Of a DNA stretch of 64,000 bases, positions 51,569 to 60,499 are shown piece after piece. The position numbers were made by a program, and so were the translations under genes. The notes beneath the pieces were generated by a model that saw only the letters and a list, made by a program, of their open reading frames with translations, was not told the origin of the DNA and ran no database searches. The number at the start of each line of letters is the position of its first letter. Positions within the stretch are counted from its first letter, which is position 1. Source of the DNA: JALELF01 sp964473455 (GTDB lineage Bacteria > Bacillota_I > Bacilli_A > RF39 > UBA660); assembly GCA_964473455.1 (NCBI GenBank), contig CAYYQX010000002.1, positions 62,001-126,000 of the forward strand. Reading direction: 5' to 3'.

Positions 51569-53618
51569 TATTTATCTCCATAATTTTCTTTCTTTCGAAT
51601 TTTACAATCCTATCAAACAACTCTTTATTATTATTTCTATGAGAAACTATAATTATAGTTTTGTCATAAAATTTTTTAAACAGTTTTTCATAAATTTCTT
51701 TTTCTAATTTATAATCAACCTGATTAGTTGTCTCATCTAATAATAAGATATTAAATTTATTTATCAAGCTTCGGGCTAGAACAACTCTTTGCCTTTGCCC
51801 TCCCGATAAATTAAATCCATTTTCTTCAATAAGCATTTTAAGGCCTAATTTATCATCTATAAAATCTATATTACATATTTTAATTATTTCATTTAGTTCA
51901 ACACTACTTATTTTTCTACCTAAAATAATATTATTGTATAATGTATCTGTAAATAAGTTTTCATTTTGCGATACATAAGTAATATTATTATTAATCGCTT
52001 CTTCAGTATAATCATTTATATCAATATTATCTATTAAAAGTTCACTTCTTTTGGTCTTGTAATATTTCTTTATTAGTTTTAATATTGTCGATTTTCCACA
52101 TCCACTCTCGCCGAGTAATAAAACTTTTTCGCCTCTTTTTATATTTAAGCTGATCTTATCTAATGTATTATAATAATCATCATAAGAAAAAGAAAGATTG
52201 TTAATATTTATATCTCCTTTGATATTTTCATTTATAAATCCTGTTTTTTCTTCACTGTAATACAAGTCTAAGATTCTTTCAATGGAAGCTTTAGCATTTA
52301 TTATATTGTTGTCTAAATCAATTATGTTCTTAATTGGCCCTAAGAAGTATATTATCAATGTATTAAAAGTAATTAGCGATCCAATTGTCATATTCTGATT
52401 TATGACTTCAATAACTCCTAAATATATAATCAATATAAAACAAAGATCATTTAATAAGTTTTTAAAAAAAGTCTGTGTGTTATAAATACTATTTATTTTA
52501 AAAATATTTGTTAAAAGCTTTTCATATGTTTTCTTTAATTTTATTATGATGTTTTTCTCAATATTAAGTCCTTTTACTGTTTCAAAATGACTAATTGACT
52601 CTATCATGTAGGAAGTTGCTTCTCCTTTTGATTTTAATGCTTCTTGTATTTTCTTGTTTATAATTGGTCTAAATATCAATATTAATAATACATAAAGTAT
52701 AAATGTTATTAGCGAGATCAAAAATAATTTTTGATTAATAAAATACAATATTATAAATGACGTTAAGACTAATATTGTATCTACAAACAGCGTTAGAGCA
52801 ACTCTATTAATCATTGTCCGAACATTTTCTAAGTCACTTATTCTAGATATAATATCGCCAACACTTCTACTGGAATAATAGCGATAAAGAAGTTTAATTA
52901 TTCTAATAAGAGTTCCTATTGTTAAATCATAATCTATATTTTTATTAATAATATTTAATAGTTTTTCTCTTAAAAATTCAGTTATTAAATTAAAAATATA
53001 AAAGTGGCCAAATATAATAAAAATAAGCAATAAATATTTTTGACTTAAATCTATATTATCTATCAAACTTTGCATATAAAAAGAGCATATAATTGAAAAT
53101 ATTGTTACAAAAATTGATAGCAAAATAATTTTTATTAGTTTCTTTTTGTATTGACTAATAAGTGAAAGACAAAAAGAAATTTTTGATTCGGTATTAACAT
53201 ATTTTGGTAATTTTTTTGTTAGGGACATAGTTATTATTATTTTATTGAATATTTTTTCAAACTCAAAAAAGGATATTTTTTTTAATCTATCACTTGGATC
53301 ACCAATTATTAAGTATTCTTTATTGAAATTTATTTCATATATAACAACATAGTGATAGTAAGAGTTTACTATTGTATGAGCTATACATGGGGTTTGTATT
53401 TCTTCAAATTTATTTATTCTTATTCCTTTGGCTTTAAAGTCAAAATACTTTAAAGTTTCTATTATATGATAGGCAGTTGTTCCGTTTTTATTTGTTTTTG
53501 ACAATTCTTGCAACTCAACTTTACTAATGTTGCCATCAAAATACTTTATTATCATTAACAAACAAGCTACTCCACAATCCTTTTTTTCACTTTGTTTAAC
53601 AAATGGATACTTTTTCAA
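51558..53618 (-). CDS. Peptidase-containing ABC transporter (C39, bacteriocin export)
   Basis: The 686-residue protein has three parts. The C39 peptidase (residues 1-130) has Gln and the catalytic Cys in KQSEKKDCGVACLLMI (C15), His in SYYHYVVIYEI near 95 and Asp in IGDPSD near 110. A six-helix transmembrane domain follows (about 155-430). The ATPase has Walker A GESGCGKST near 500, signature LSGGQRQRVVLARS near 600 and Walker B LLLDETTNQVD. It cuts after double-glycine leaders and exports the core. The start is TTG at 53618, eight bases after GGAGGTG; the ATG at 53690 lies before the ribosome site. Confidence 0.93.
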   Translation of the reverse strand: MKKYPFVKQSEKKDCGVACLLMIIKYFDGNISKVELQELSKTNKNGTTAYHIIETLKYFDFKAKGIRINKFEEIQTPCIAHTIVNSYYHYVVIYEINFNKEYLIIGDPSDRLKKISFFEFEKIFNKIIITMSLTKKLPKYVNTESKISFCLSLISQYKKKLIKIILLSIFVTIFSIICSFYMQSLIDNIDLSQKYLLLIFIIFGHFYIFNLITEFLREKLLNIINKNIDYDLTIGTLIRIIKLLYRYYSSRSVGDIISRISDLENVRTMINRVALTLFVDTILVLTSFIILYFINQKLFLISLITFILYVLLILIFRPIINKKIQEALKSKGEATSYMIESISHFETVKGLNIEKNIIIKLKKTYEKLLTNIFKINSIYNTQTFFKNLLNDLCFILIIYLGVIEVINQNMTIGSLITFNTLIIYFLGPIKNIIDLDNNIINAKASIERILDLYYSEEKTGFINENIKGDININNLSFSYDDYYNTLDKISLNIKRGEKVLLLGESGCGKSTILKLIKKYYKTKRSELLIDNIDINDYTEEAINNNITYVSQNENLFTDTLYNNIILGRKISSVELNEIIKICNIDFIDDKLGLKMLIEENGFNLSGGQRQRVVLARSLINKFNILLLDETTNQVDYKLEKEIYEKLFKKFYDKTIIIVSHRNNNKELFDRIVKFERKKIMEINNAR

Positions 53619-53667
53619 ACAATTCACCTCCTCAGCTTTATTATTTGAAAAAGTAATAGAAAATCCT

Positions 53668-53701
53668 TTTAAAAAAAAGTATAAATTCAATTTATACTTT
53701 T
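53668..53701 (-). terminator. Terminator of the comEA-comEC-nuclease-rsmD transcript
   Basis: AAAGTATAAATT/AATTTATACTTT forms a long AT-rich stem followed by eight T on the minus strand. It isolates the bacteriocin operon from the genes upstream. Confidence 0.7.
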
Positions 53702-54230
53702 ATTTTTTCATTATTGTAATATATTTATTGCCATACTTCTTTGTTTTTAATTCTTGATACGAAAACTTTTCTATTTTATCATTTTCATATTCCAATACGA
53801 CTACTCCATTTTGATTAACAATTTCATATATTAATTTTAAAACATTATTTAAGATTTTATCTTTATATGGTGGATCTAAAAAAACTAAATCAAATTTAAT
53901 ACTATTTTCTTTAAAGTAATTAATTGCTTTTTCATAGTCCATTAGTAGTGTAAAATATTCTTCCCCTGTTTTTAAGCTTGTAATATTTTTATTGATTATT
54001 TCAATAGCCTTTGGATTGTTGTCAACAAAATAAGCCATATCGCATCCATTTGATATAGCTTCTAGCCCTAAGCTCCCGCTTCCAGCAAACAAATCTAAAC
54101 AAGTTCCTTTAATATAATCTTGGATTGTTGCGAAAAGTGATTCTTTTACCCGGTCCATGGTTGGCCTTGTTCCTATAATATCTTCTCCAATAATTTTTTT
54201 ACCTTTGTATTTACCACTAATTATTCTCAT
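53700..54230 (-). CDS. rsmD: 16S rRNA (guanine966-N2)-methyltransferase
   Basis: The 176-residue SAM-dependent methyltransferase begins MRIISGKYKGKKI and shows TRPTMDRVKESLFATIQDYI near 20, the SAM-binding DLFAGSGSLGLEAISNG near 46, and the catalytic FLDPPYKD near 120. Length is normal. It lies 16 bp behind the YhcG-like nuclease gene on the same strand. Confidence 0.96.
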   Translation of the reverse strand: MRIISGKYKGKKIIGEDIIGTRPTMDRVKESLFATIQDYIKGTCLDLFAGSGSLGLEAISNGCDMAYFVDNNPKAIEIINKNITSLKTGEEYFTLLMDYEKAINYFKENSIKFDLVFLDPPYKDKILNNVLKLIYEIVNQNGVVVLEYENDKIEKFSYQELKTKKYGNKYITIMKK

Positions 54231-54246
54231 ATAATCTCCCCCTTAA

Positions 54247-55107
54247 TTATAGCACTAATTCATATTCTCTTATAACAATTCTGTCATCTGAGCAATATTC
54301 TATTACATACTTATTATCTCTTTTACATATTATTATTCCTACCGTTTTGTTGTCCTCTATGCCTTTAACATTCCTATCAATGTAATTCATATAATTTTGT
54401 ATTTGTCCAGTATGATTTGAATTTAATTCAGTTACTTTAAATTCTATAACTACGTAACATTTATAACTAATATTATATAAAAATAAATCTATATAATTAT
54501 ATCTATCACCCATTTTAATTTTATATTCATTATCAATATAACAAAATCCTGTTCCAAGTTCTTTCATAAATGAAGATAAATCTTCTAATATTAATTTTTG
54601 TAATATTTTTTCAGATATATTTTCATAATTATGAGTATTCTTAATTAATATTGGGTTTTTTACAAAATCTACTACATTTTGTTCTTCATTGTTAATTATT
54701 TTATATTTTGTGTTTTCATCTAGCCTTTCATATTCATTTAATTTTATTTTTTCTCTTAACTCTCTTACAGATAGGTTCTGATTGACTGATATACTTATAT
54801 AATAATTAATTTTATTAAAATCATCATTCCATATCAGTTCACAATAATGAGAATAAGATAATTTGTCCGACAGTGTCGGACATTTTGAAAACACATCATA
54901 AAATCTTCTAAAATATCTTAATCTAGATTGTGTATATCCTTTTCCTAACTCATTTGTCAACTTTTTAGAGTAATCTTTAATTATTCCTTCACCATAATGT
55001 TTACCAGCTTCACTAAGCATTTTGCCTACATTATAATAAATGTTCAAATCACTTTTATTTATTGAATAATTTTTAACTTTTCTATTTATCTCATTATAAT
55101 AATTCAT
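54247..55107 (-). CDS. PDDEXK nuclease domain protein (YhcG/DUF1016 family)
   Basis: The 286-residue protein has the DUF1016 N-terminal helical domain (GKMLSEAGKHYGEGIIKDYS, TNELGKGYTQSRLRYFRRFY and SDKLSYSHYCELIW). The C-terminal PDDEXK nuclease core has GDRYNYIDLFLYN near 198 (Asp), VIEFKVTELN near 220 (Glu-x-Lys) and GQIQNYMNYID near 232. Such genes are usually accessory and linked to mobile DNA or restriction loci. Here it sits directly behind comEC, 13 bp after its stop once the assembly gap is closed. The gene contains the 9-1-9 inverted repeat TGTCCGACAGTGTCGGACA. Confidence 0.85.
   Translation of the reverse strand: MNYYNEINRKVKNYSINKSDLNIYYNVGKMLSEAGKHYGEGIIKDYSKKLTNELGKGYTQSRLRYFRRFYDVFSKCPTLSDKLSYSHYCELIWNDDFNKINYYISISVNQNLSVRELREKIKLNEYERLDENTKYKIINNEEQNVVDFVKNPILIKNTHNYENISEKILQKLILEDLSSFMKELGTGFCYIDNEYKIKMGDRYNYIDLFLYNISYKCYVVIEFKVTELNSNHTGQIQNYMNYIDRNVKGIEDNKTVGIIICKRDNKYVIEYCSDDRIVIREYELVL
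54864..54882. repeat. Perfect inverted repeat inside the nuclease gene
   Basis: TGTCCGACAGTGTCGGACA consists of two 9-bp arms around one base. The repeat at 391-409 has the same 9-1-9 form but a different sequence. Confidence 0.85.
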
Positions 55108-55139
55108 CTCTTCCCCTTCCTATGGACTACACGTTCTAA
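55085..55139. repeat. Left copy of a 55-bp exact duplication at the gap
   Basis: This 55-bp segment is identical to 55240-55294 across the N run. Confidence 0.95.
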
Positions 55140-55239
55140 NNNNNNNNNNNNNNNNNNNNNNNNNNNNNNNNNNNNNNNNNNNNNNNNNNNNNNNNNNNNN
55201 NNNNNNNNNNNNNNNNNNNNNNNNNNNNNNNNNNNNNNN
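55140..55239. other. Assembly gap of 100 N
   Basis: A run of exactly 100 N joins two contigs. The flanks are the same 55 bp, which suggests that the contig ends overlap and nothing is missing. Confidence 0.97.
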
Positions 55240-55294
55240 TTTATCTCATTATAATAATTCATCTCTTCCCCTTCCTATGGACTACACGTTCTAA
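55240..55294. repeat. Right copy of the 55-bp duplication
   Basis: This copy is identical to 55085-55139. It includes the last codons of comEC and the start of the nuclease gene, which confirms that one copy is redundant. Confidence 0.95.
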
Positions 55295-57281
55295 TCTTAT
55301 ATCCATTTTTATTTAACTTTATTTCTATGCTTCCATTTTGATCTGTTCTATATATTTTTGAGTCTTTTAATATATCTAATACATATTCTTTAGGGTGACC
55401 AAATTTATTATCTTCTCCTACGCTTATTAAACTATATTTGGGTTTAATAATATTTATAAAATATTCACTACTACTTGTATTAGATCCATGATGCCCTACT
55501 TTTAAAAAATCAATATAAGATAATTTGTATTCTTTTAATATATCACTTTCTGCTTTTACTCCTGCATCACCCATAAATAAAAATTTATAACTATTTAATT
55601 CAGTATATATTACAATTGAATTATCATTTTCATTATTATATTCTTTTGTATTTAAAAACCAAAATTTATATTCTTCTATATTTAATTTATTAATACACGA
55701 ATCATATTTAATATTTTTCTTGTCTAATATTTTGATTAATTGATTTTCTAAATCATTGTATATTCCACAATTAAATATTATATTATCTATTTTAAAATTG
55801 TTTACTAAGTTAATAGATTCACCCATATGATCAGCGTCTCCATGAGTAGTGATTAAATAGTCTAGTTTTTTTATTCCAACTGATTTTAAATATGGTAAGA
55901 TGATACTTTTGGCAATGGAATAACTGGTTTCATAATAACTTGCGAAGCCTCCTGTATCAATTAAAATGTTTCCCTTATTATTTGGTAGTTGGATTAATAT
56001 TGAGTCTCCTTGACCAACATCTATCATTGTTACTACCGAATATCTATCTAAATAATTAATGTTATTATGGAAAACTAAAATAACTAATAAGTATGTGATT
56101 TGGTTATATTTTTTTCTTTTAAAACAAACCAAAATATAATTTATCAAGATGTAATATAGAATAACAATGATAAAACTAATTTTCTCAAGTATTAAGGTCA
56201 AAAAGAACGCTTGAGCAACAAATAAGGAAATAGATTCCATCCAACTGATTAAAAGGTTCAATATAGAATCAAAAAAAGGAAATATTAAAGTTATTAAAGA
56301 AAGGGGGAAAATAACAACTGTTATAATTGGAACAAAAATAATGTTTGTAATTGGCGTTAATAAATTTATTTGATAATATGTATTAATGACAATTGGTAAA
56401 CTAGATAAAAAAGCAATCATCGATACCATAAATAGCTTTATAAAATAATTTTTAAAGTGATTTGATATCTCTCCATAAATTGTTAGAAATAAACTAATAG
56501 TATAACTAAACATAAAACCAGTATTGTGAATATAATATGGATTATATAGTAAGTTTACTATTATTAATATAAGAACAATTTTATACGTCTTCATGTTTAT
56601 TTTAAAGGCTTTGTTTAAAAACAAGCAAATAAATAACAAGGTTCCTCTAACAACTGATGGAGCAAATCCTGCTAAAAAAGAATAAAAGATTAAAAAAATC
56701 GATATAATACAATATAAAATTGTCTTGTTTTTAATTATTTTTTTGAAAAGAAAAAGTAAAATACTTGAAAAGAGTGTTATATGCATTCCAGATATCGCAA
56801 ATAAGTGACTTACACCATTTAATTGATATGATTCCTTTACTTCTTCTTCAATATCGTTTTCGCCAAGAATAAAGGTATTCAAGTATTCTTTTGATTTAAA
56901 CGTAGCAATATACTTTGTAATTGCGTTCTTTATTATATATATGATGCTTTTGTTCTTCTTTATAACTTCGATATCTTCAGCTTTAAAAATATATTTTATA
57001 TTCTTACTCAATAAGTATTTTTGATAGCTAAATAAGTTAAAGTTGGTATTAGTGCTTGGAACACTTAATTCGCCAGCTGCTTTAACATAATCTCCTAAAT
57101 CTAATTCTAACGTTTCTGTGAAATAATATGTTAACTGAATCTTTTCTTTATTCTTAATAACTAATGTTAGTTTATTATCCTTTACTCTTTTTTCAATAAT
57201 TGTGCCTTCAATGAATGTTTGGTTTTCTAACTTTATTGTGACCTTATTTAAAGTAGTATAAGCAACATATATAATTATCAT
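55275..57281 (-). CDS. comEC: ComEC/Rec2 DNA-uptake channel protein
   Basis: The protein (668 residues from the first ATG) has an N-terminal outside OB-like domain, a competence membrane domain with FAISGMHITLFS near 165 and GFAPSVVRGTLL near 205, and a C-terminal beta-lactamase-like domain: DVGQGDSILIQL near 417, THGDADHMGES near 475 and KVGHHGSNTSS near 590. It forms the inner-membrane channel for single-stranded DNA. The frame remains open upstream to about 57350 and encodes the rest of a membrane helix, but contains no ATG, GTG or TTG. A GGGGAAAG site at 57344-57351 lies five bases before ATA 57338, so a non-standard start is possible. Confidence 0.93.
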   Translation of the reverse strand: MIIIYVAYTTLNKVTIKLENQTFIEGTIIEKRVKDNKLTLVIKNKEKIQLTYYFTETLELDLGDYVKAAGELSVPSTNTNFNLFSYQKYLLSKNIKYIFKAEDIEVIKKNKSIIYIIKNAITKYIATFKSKEYLNTFILGENDIEEEVKESYQLNGVSHLFAISGMHITLFSSILLFLFKKIIKNKTILYCIISIFLIFYSFLAGFAPSVVRGTLLFICLFLNKAFKINMKTYKIVLILIIVNLLYNPYYIHNTGFMFSYTISLFLTIYGEISNHFKNYFIKLFMVSMIAFLSSLPIVINTYYQINLLTPITNIIFVPIITVVIFPLSLITLIFPFFDSILNLLISWMESISLFVAQAFFLTLILEKISFIIVILYYILINYILVCFKRKKYNQITYLLVILVFHNNINYLDRYSVVTMIDVGQGDSILIQLPNNKGNILIDTGGFASYYETSYSIAKSIILPYLKSVGIKKLDYLITTHGDADHMGESINLVNNFKIDNIIFNCGIYNDLENQLIKILDKKNIKYDSCINKLNIEEYKFWFLNTKEYNNENDNSIVIYTELNSYKFLFMGDAGVKAESDILKEYKLSYIDFLKVGHHGSNTSSSEYFINIIKPKYSLISVGEDNKFGHPKEYVLDILKDSKIYRTDQNGSIEIKLNKNGYKIRTCSP

Positions 57282-57306
57282 TAATACTAAGAAAAAAAGT
57301 ATTATG

Positions 57307-57969
57307 TTAAACTTTGATATAGCTTTTAATTTTATTATATGTGCTTTCCCCTATTCCGCTAACATTCATGATGTCTTCAGTTTTTGTAAACGATTTTGTT
57401 TCTCTATATTTTATTATCTCTGTTGCTTTTACTTCTCCGATGCCTGGAATTGTCATTAGTGTTTCAAGAGAGGCAAGGTTGATATTAACTGTTGTAGACG
57501 TTTCTTCAGTAGATTCTGTTTCACAAACACATTCTTTTTTATCCATATTTTCTACTTCTTCTTTGGTATATATTGTAACAACGTCTTCATCATTTAGCTT
57601 CTTACTTAGATTAACATTTGACGTATCTGCGGTATCTAATAATCCATCACTCAAGTTTACAGCATCTATTACTCTAGAATCTTTTAAAAGTTTATATACA
57701 CCAGGATTGGTAACTGCTCCTTTAACGTCAACCATAATATAAGACTGCTCTATTGTTTCACTTTCTTCTATAACTTCTTCTACAATAGGCTCTGTACTTT
57801 CAATATTTTCACTGTTTACAAGTGGAGCTTCTATTACCTCCTTATTTTGCGTACTATTTAATACAACGCATAAAACAATAAATATTACCATTGATGTGGC
57901 AATTATAATATGCTTTATTTGTATTAATTTTTTTATTTCCAATAGCTTTTTTAAAATTTTTTGTTTCAT
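57307..57969 (-). CDS. comEA: ComEA DNA-binding competence receptor
   Basis: The 220-residue protein has an N-terminal membrane anchor (about 18-38), an acidic linker, a SLBB domain (VDVKGAVTNPGVYKLLKDSR near 78) and two helix-hairpin-helix motifs at the C-terminus (NINLASLETLMTIPGIGEVK and DIMNVSGIGESTYNKI). It binds double-stranded DNA outside the cell and passes it to ComEC. It is immediately upstream of comEC, the conserved order. Confidence 0.95.
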   Translation of the reverse strand: MKQKILKKLLEIKKLIQIKHIIIATSMVIFIVLCVVLNSTQNKEVIEAPLVNSENIESTEPIVEEVIEESETIEQSYIMVDVKGAVTNPGVYKLLKDSRVIDAVNLSDGLLDTADTSNVNLSKKLNDEDVVTIYTKEEVENMDKKECVCETESTEETSTTVNINLASLETLMTIPGIGEVKATEIIKYRETKSFTKTEDIMNVSGIGESTYNKIKSYIKV

Positions 57970-58011
57970 TTTTCCTTTCTATATGTCCCTAAAAAATTAT
58001 ACAAAAGCAAT

Positions 58012-58037
58012 AAAAAAAATCCTTTTAAAGGATTTTT
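58012..58037 (-). terminator. Terminator of the lemA-DUF2207 operon
   Basis: The stem AATCCTTT/AAAGGATT is followed by a long T run on the minus strand. Confidence 0.78.
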
Positions 58038-59868
58038 AAAAATGTCCGGTAGATCCCCCGCCTCCGCCACCAAAGCCACCACCGCCAGAGAAACCTCCAC
58101 CAAAGCCACTTCCGCTTGATTGATGAGATGCGGCAATGTTTCTGGCAGCTACAACTGATGTTGTGACTGTTTGATTTATAATATTATTTATAATCATTAA
58201 ATCAATTAAATTATGATTATAGAAATTAGTATTGGCGTTTGGTAAGTCTTTAATTTTTATCTGCATGTTTTTAATTAACCTGTCCGCACATCCCAAAGTT
58301 GTTGCATAAACAAGATACTTGTCCCATAGCCTTACTTCTGGTAGCTCTTTTTCATCCATTCTACTAAAATCTTTCATGAACTTTTTTAAACCAATCCACT
58401 TGTAGTACTCGTCGTTTGCACTTTGCGTTCTTTTTGTAAGACGAGCGAAATAAACTATTAAGATACAAAAAAATATTAATTGAAGAACTGCTGAAATACT
58501 ATAAACATTATATCCTTGGCTGAAAAAATAAGCTTCAACAATAAATAAGATTAGTGTTATAAAAATATGCAGCGCTCCTTTTATTTTTACTTTGCTGTTA
58601 TTTATAAAATATTCTTTTTCTTTTGATTTTGCTAAAGAAACTTTATACCATTCGTTATATCTTTTTAAAAATTTTACATAGTCTTTCTTAGCTTGTTTCT
58701 TAAATTCTTCTAAATCTTCCTCTTGTTTACCATTAAATAAAACTTGTATTACTTCTTCTTCTATTTCATCTAAATTGTTCTTATTTTTAAGTATAAACTT
58801 GTAATTTTTTTTATTCAATTTAACAAAATCGATGTTTTTTTTATAAATAAGATTTAGTATGTTTGCAGATAAATCGTTAGTTGAAACTTTTTGCGCTACT
58901 AAGTAATCAACACAAGCTGGATTTACATCGCTTGGAATATCTCTGAAGTACTTCTTTTTAAATAAACTATCATATTCTTTATCGTTTGATTTATAAACTT
59001 TTCTTATAAAATAAATCAGATATAAAACCCAAGCAAAGCCTATAATTGAAATAATAATGCCAACAATATTTAGTTTGTTTCTTTTGGCATTTGCTTTTTC
59101 AGCTAATACTGTTTCATATTCAATTATTTGACTTAAACCGTCTACACCACTTTTTTTAACTGAGTTTATTTTGTCAAAAGCAATCCTTATATCTAAAGTA
59201 TCTCCAGTGTACAAACCGTCTTCCACAGTAAAATAAACTAGGTTTTTGCTTTTAATATCAATGTCTCCTGTTAAAGGCCCGTGAGCCCAAGCTCTAAGTT
59301 CATTATTATTGCCTGGAATGTTTAACCTAATTTCAACATAATTAATATTGTCTGGGATTGTCTTAAAAACATTTAACCATAGTTCTGAAACATCATTGTG
59401 TGTTACAACTACATTTTCAAGTTCATATTCAATGTAAAATCCTTCACGCGTGCCCGGGTTAAATATTTTGTATGTGTAAGTATTATTTGTTTTTTCTAAT
59501 AAATAGTACCCTGTATCTCCAGATGTTGCTAGAGAATTGTATGTAAATACAGTTCCGGTTTTATATATATAGTCAAAATTAACATTATTATCAACAGTAA
59601 TGCTTTTTACAGCAATTAAGTTGATTCCTGTTGGGTTATATAAATTTGCATCAATAAACAAATCTTCTGTACTAGTATTATTTAAGTCTATCGTTTTATA
59701 AGCACCATTAAAAATTCCCTTGTAAACAAAAAGTTCCTTAACATTAACATTTCCATTTTCTTCTACCGTCATATTGATATAATAATTATCAATATATGTT
59801 TCAGTTGCATTTACTCTTATAGGAATAAAAAATACCATTAAAATTAAAAATAAATAAATTTTTTTCAT
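58036..59868 (-). CDS. DUF2207 membrane protein with glycine-rich C-terminus
   Basis: The 610-residue protein has a signal peptide (FLILMVFFIPIRVNA), a large outside DUF2207 domain to about residue 260, one helix near 267-287, a cytoplasmic domain, and two helices near 430-475. It ends in a glycine-rich tail (GGGFGGGGGGSTGHF). The family is common in Bacillota, with no clear function. It follows lemA by 29 bp, the usual pairing, so the two membrane proteins probably act together. Confidence 0.88.
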   Translation of the reverse strand: MKKIYLFLILMVFFIPIRVNATETYIDNYYINMTVEENGNVNVKELFVYKGIFNGAYKTIDLNNTSTEDLFIDANLYNPTGINLIAVKSITVDNNVNFDYIYKTGTVFTYNSLATSGDTGYYLLEKTNNTYTYKIFNPGTREGFYIEYELENVVVTHNDVSELWLNVFKTIPDNINYVEIRLNIPGNNNELRAWAHGPLTGDIDIKSKNLVYFTVEDGLYTGDTLDIRIAFDKINSVKKSGVDGLSQIIEYETVLAEKANAKRNKLNIVGIIISIIGFAWVLYLIYFIRKVYKSNDKEYDSLFKKKYFRDIPSDVNPACVDYLVAQKVSTNDLSANILNLIYKKNIDFVKLNKKNYKFILKNKNNLDEIEEEVIQVLFNGKQEEDLEEFKKQAKKDYVKFLKRYNEWYKVSLAKSKEKEYFINNSKVKIKGALHIFITLILFIVEAYFFSQGYNVYSISAVLQLIFFCILIVYFARLTKRTQSANDEYYKWIGLKKFMKDFSRMDEKELPEVRLWDKYLVYATTLGCADRLIKNMQIKIKDLPNANTNFYNHNLIDLMIINNIINQTVTTSVVAARNIAASHQSSGSGFGGGFSGGGGFGGGGGGSTGHF

Positions 59869-59897
59869 CTTACCACCTAAAAAGGCTTAACTTAAGC

Positions 59898-60443
59898 CTA
59901 AAATTTAACTTCTGGATTTTTTTTATCTTTTTCTTCAGCTTCAAAGAAAGGTTCTGATTTAAATCCAAACATTGAACCAATTATATTTGTTGGAAACATT
60001 TCAAGTTTGTTTTTGTAACTTAAAACAGAGTCATTATAAAATTGTCTTGCATATGAAATTTTATCTTCTGTATCTTTTAAGTTATTTTGTAAATCTAAAA
60101 AGTTTGTATTGGCTTTTAAATCAGGATAACTTTCAGAAAGTGCAAATAATCTTCCTAAAGCTTGTGTTAGTTCTCCATTTGCCTTCATTTCATCTGTTGG
60201 TGTTGAAGCATTAACCGCTTTATTTCTAGCGCTAATAACAGCATCTAATGTTTCTTTCTCATGTTTAGCATAACCCTTAACTGTTTCTACTAGATTAGGT
60301 ACAAGATCTGCTCTTCTTTTTAGTTGGACCTCAATTTGTGCCCATTGATCTTTAACAGCATTTCTTAGTTTTACTAAACCGTTATATATTCCAATTAGTA
60401 AAAAAATCAAAACAACTGCTACTCCTAAAATTCCCCATATCAT
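59898..60443 (-). CDS. lemA: LemA-family protein
   Basis: The 181-residue protein has an N-terminal helix (WGILGVAVVLIFLLIGIYNG) and then the LemA coiled-coil repeats: LVKLRNAVKDQWAQIEVQLK, RRADLVPNLVETVKGYAKHE and YPDLKANTNFLDLQNNLKDT. Most of the chain is predicted to be helical and outside or periplasm-like. The function is not established. It is first in the lemA-DUF2207 operon. Confidence 0.95.
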   Translation of the reverse strand: MIWGILGVAVVLIFLLIGIYNGLVKLRNAVKDQWAQIEVQLKRRADLVPNLVETVKGYAKHEKETLDAVISARNKAVNASTPTDEMKANGELTQALGRLFALSESYPDLKANTNFLDLQNNLKDTEDKISYARQFYNDSVLSYKNKLEMFPTNIIGSMFGFKSEPFFEAEEKDKKNPEVKF

Positions 60444-60499
60444 ATTATCATTCTCCTATCTATATTAATTATACAGCATATTTTTAAAAAAATAAATAT

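Noticed and set aside
55085..55294. Attachment-site or transposon-type direct repeat
   Set aside because: The duplicated 55 bp flank only an N run and include coding ends of two adjacent genes; an assembly overlap explains it better.
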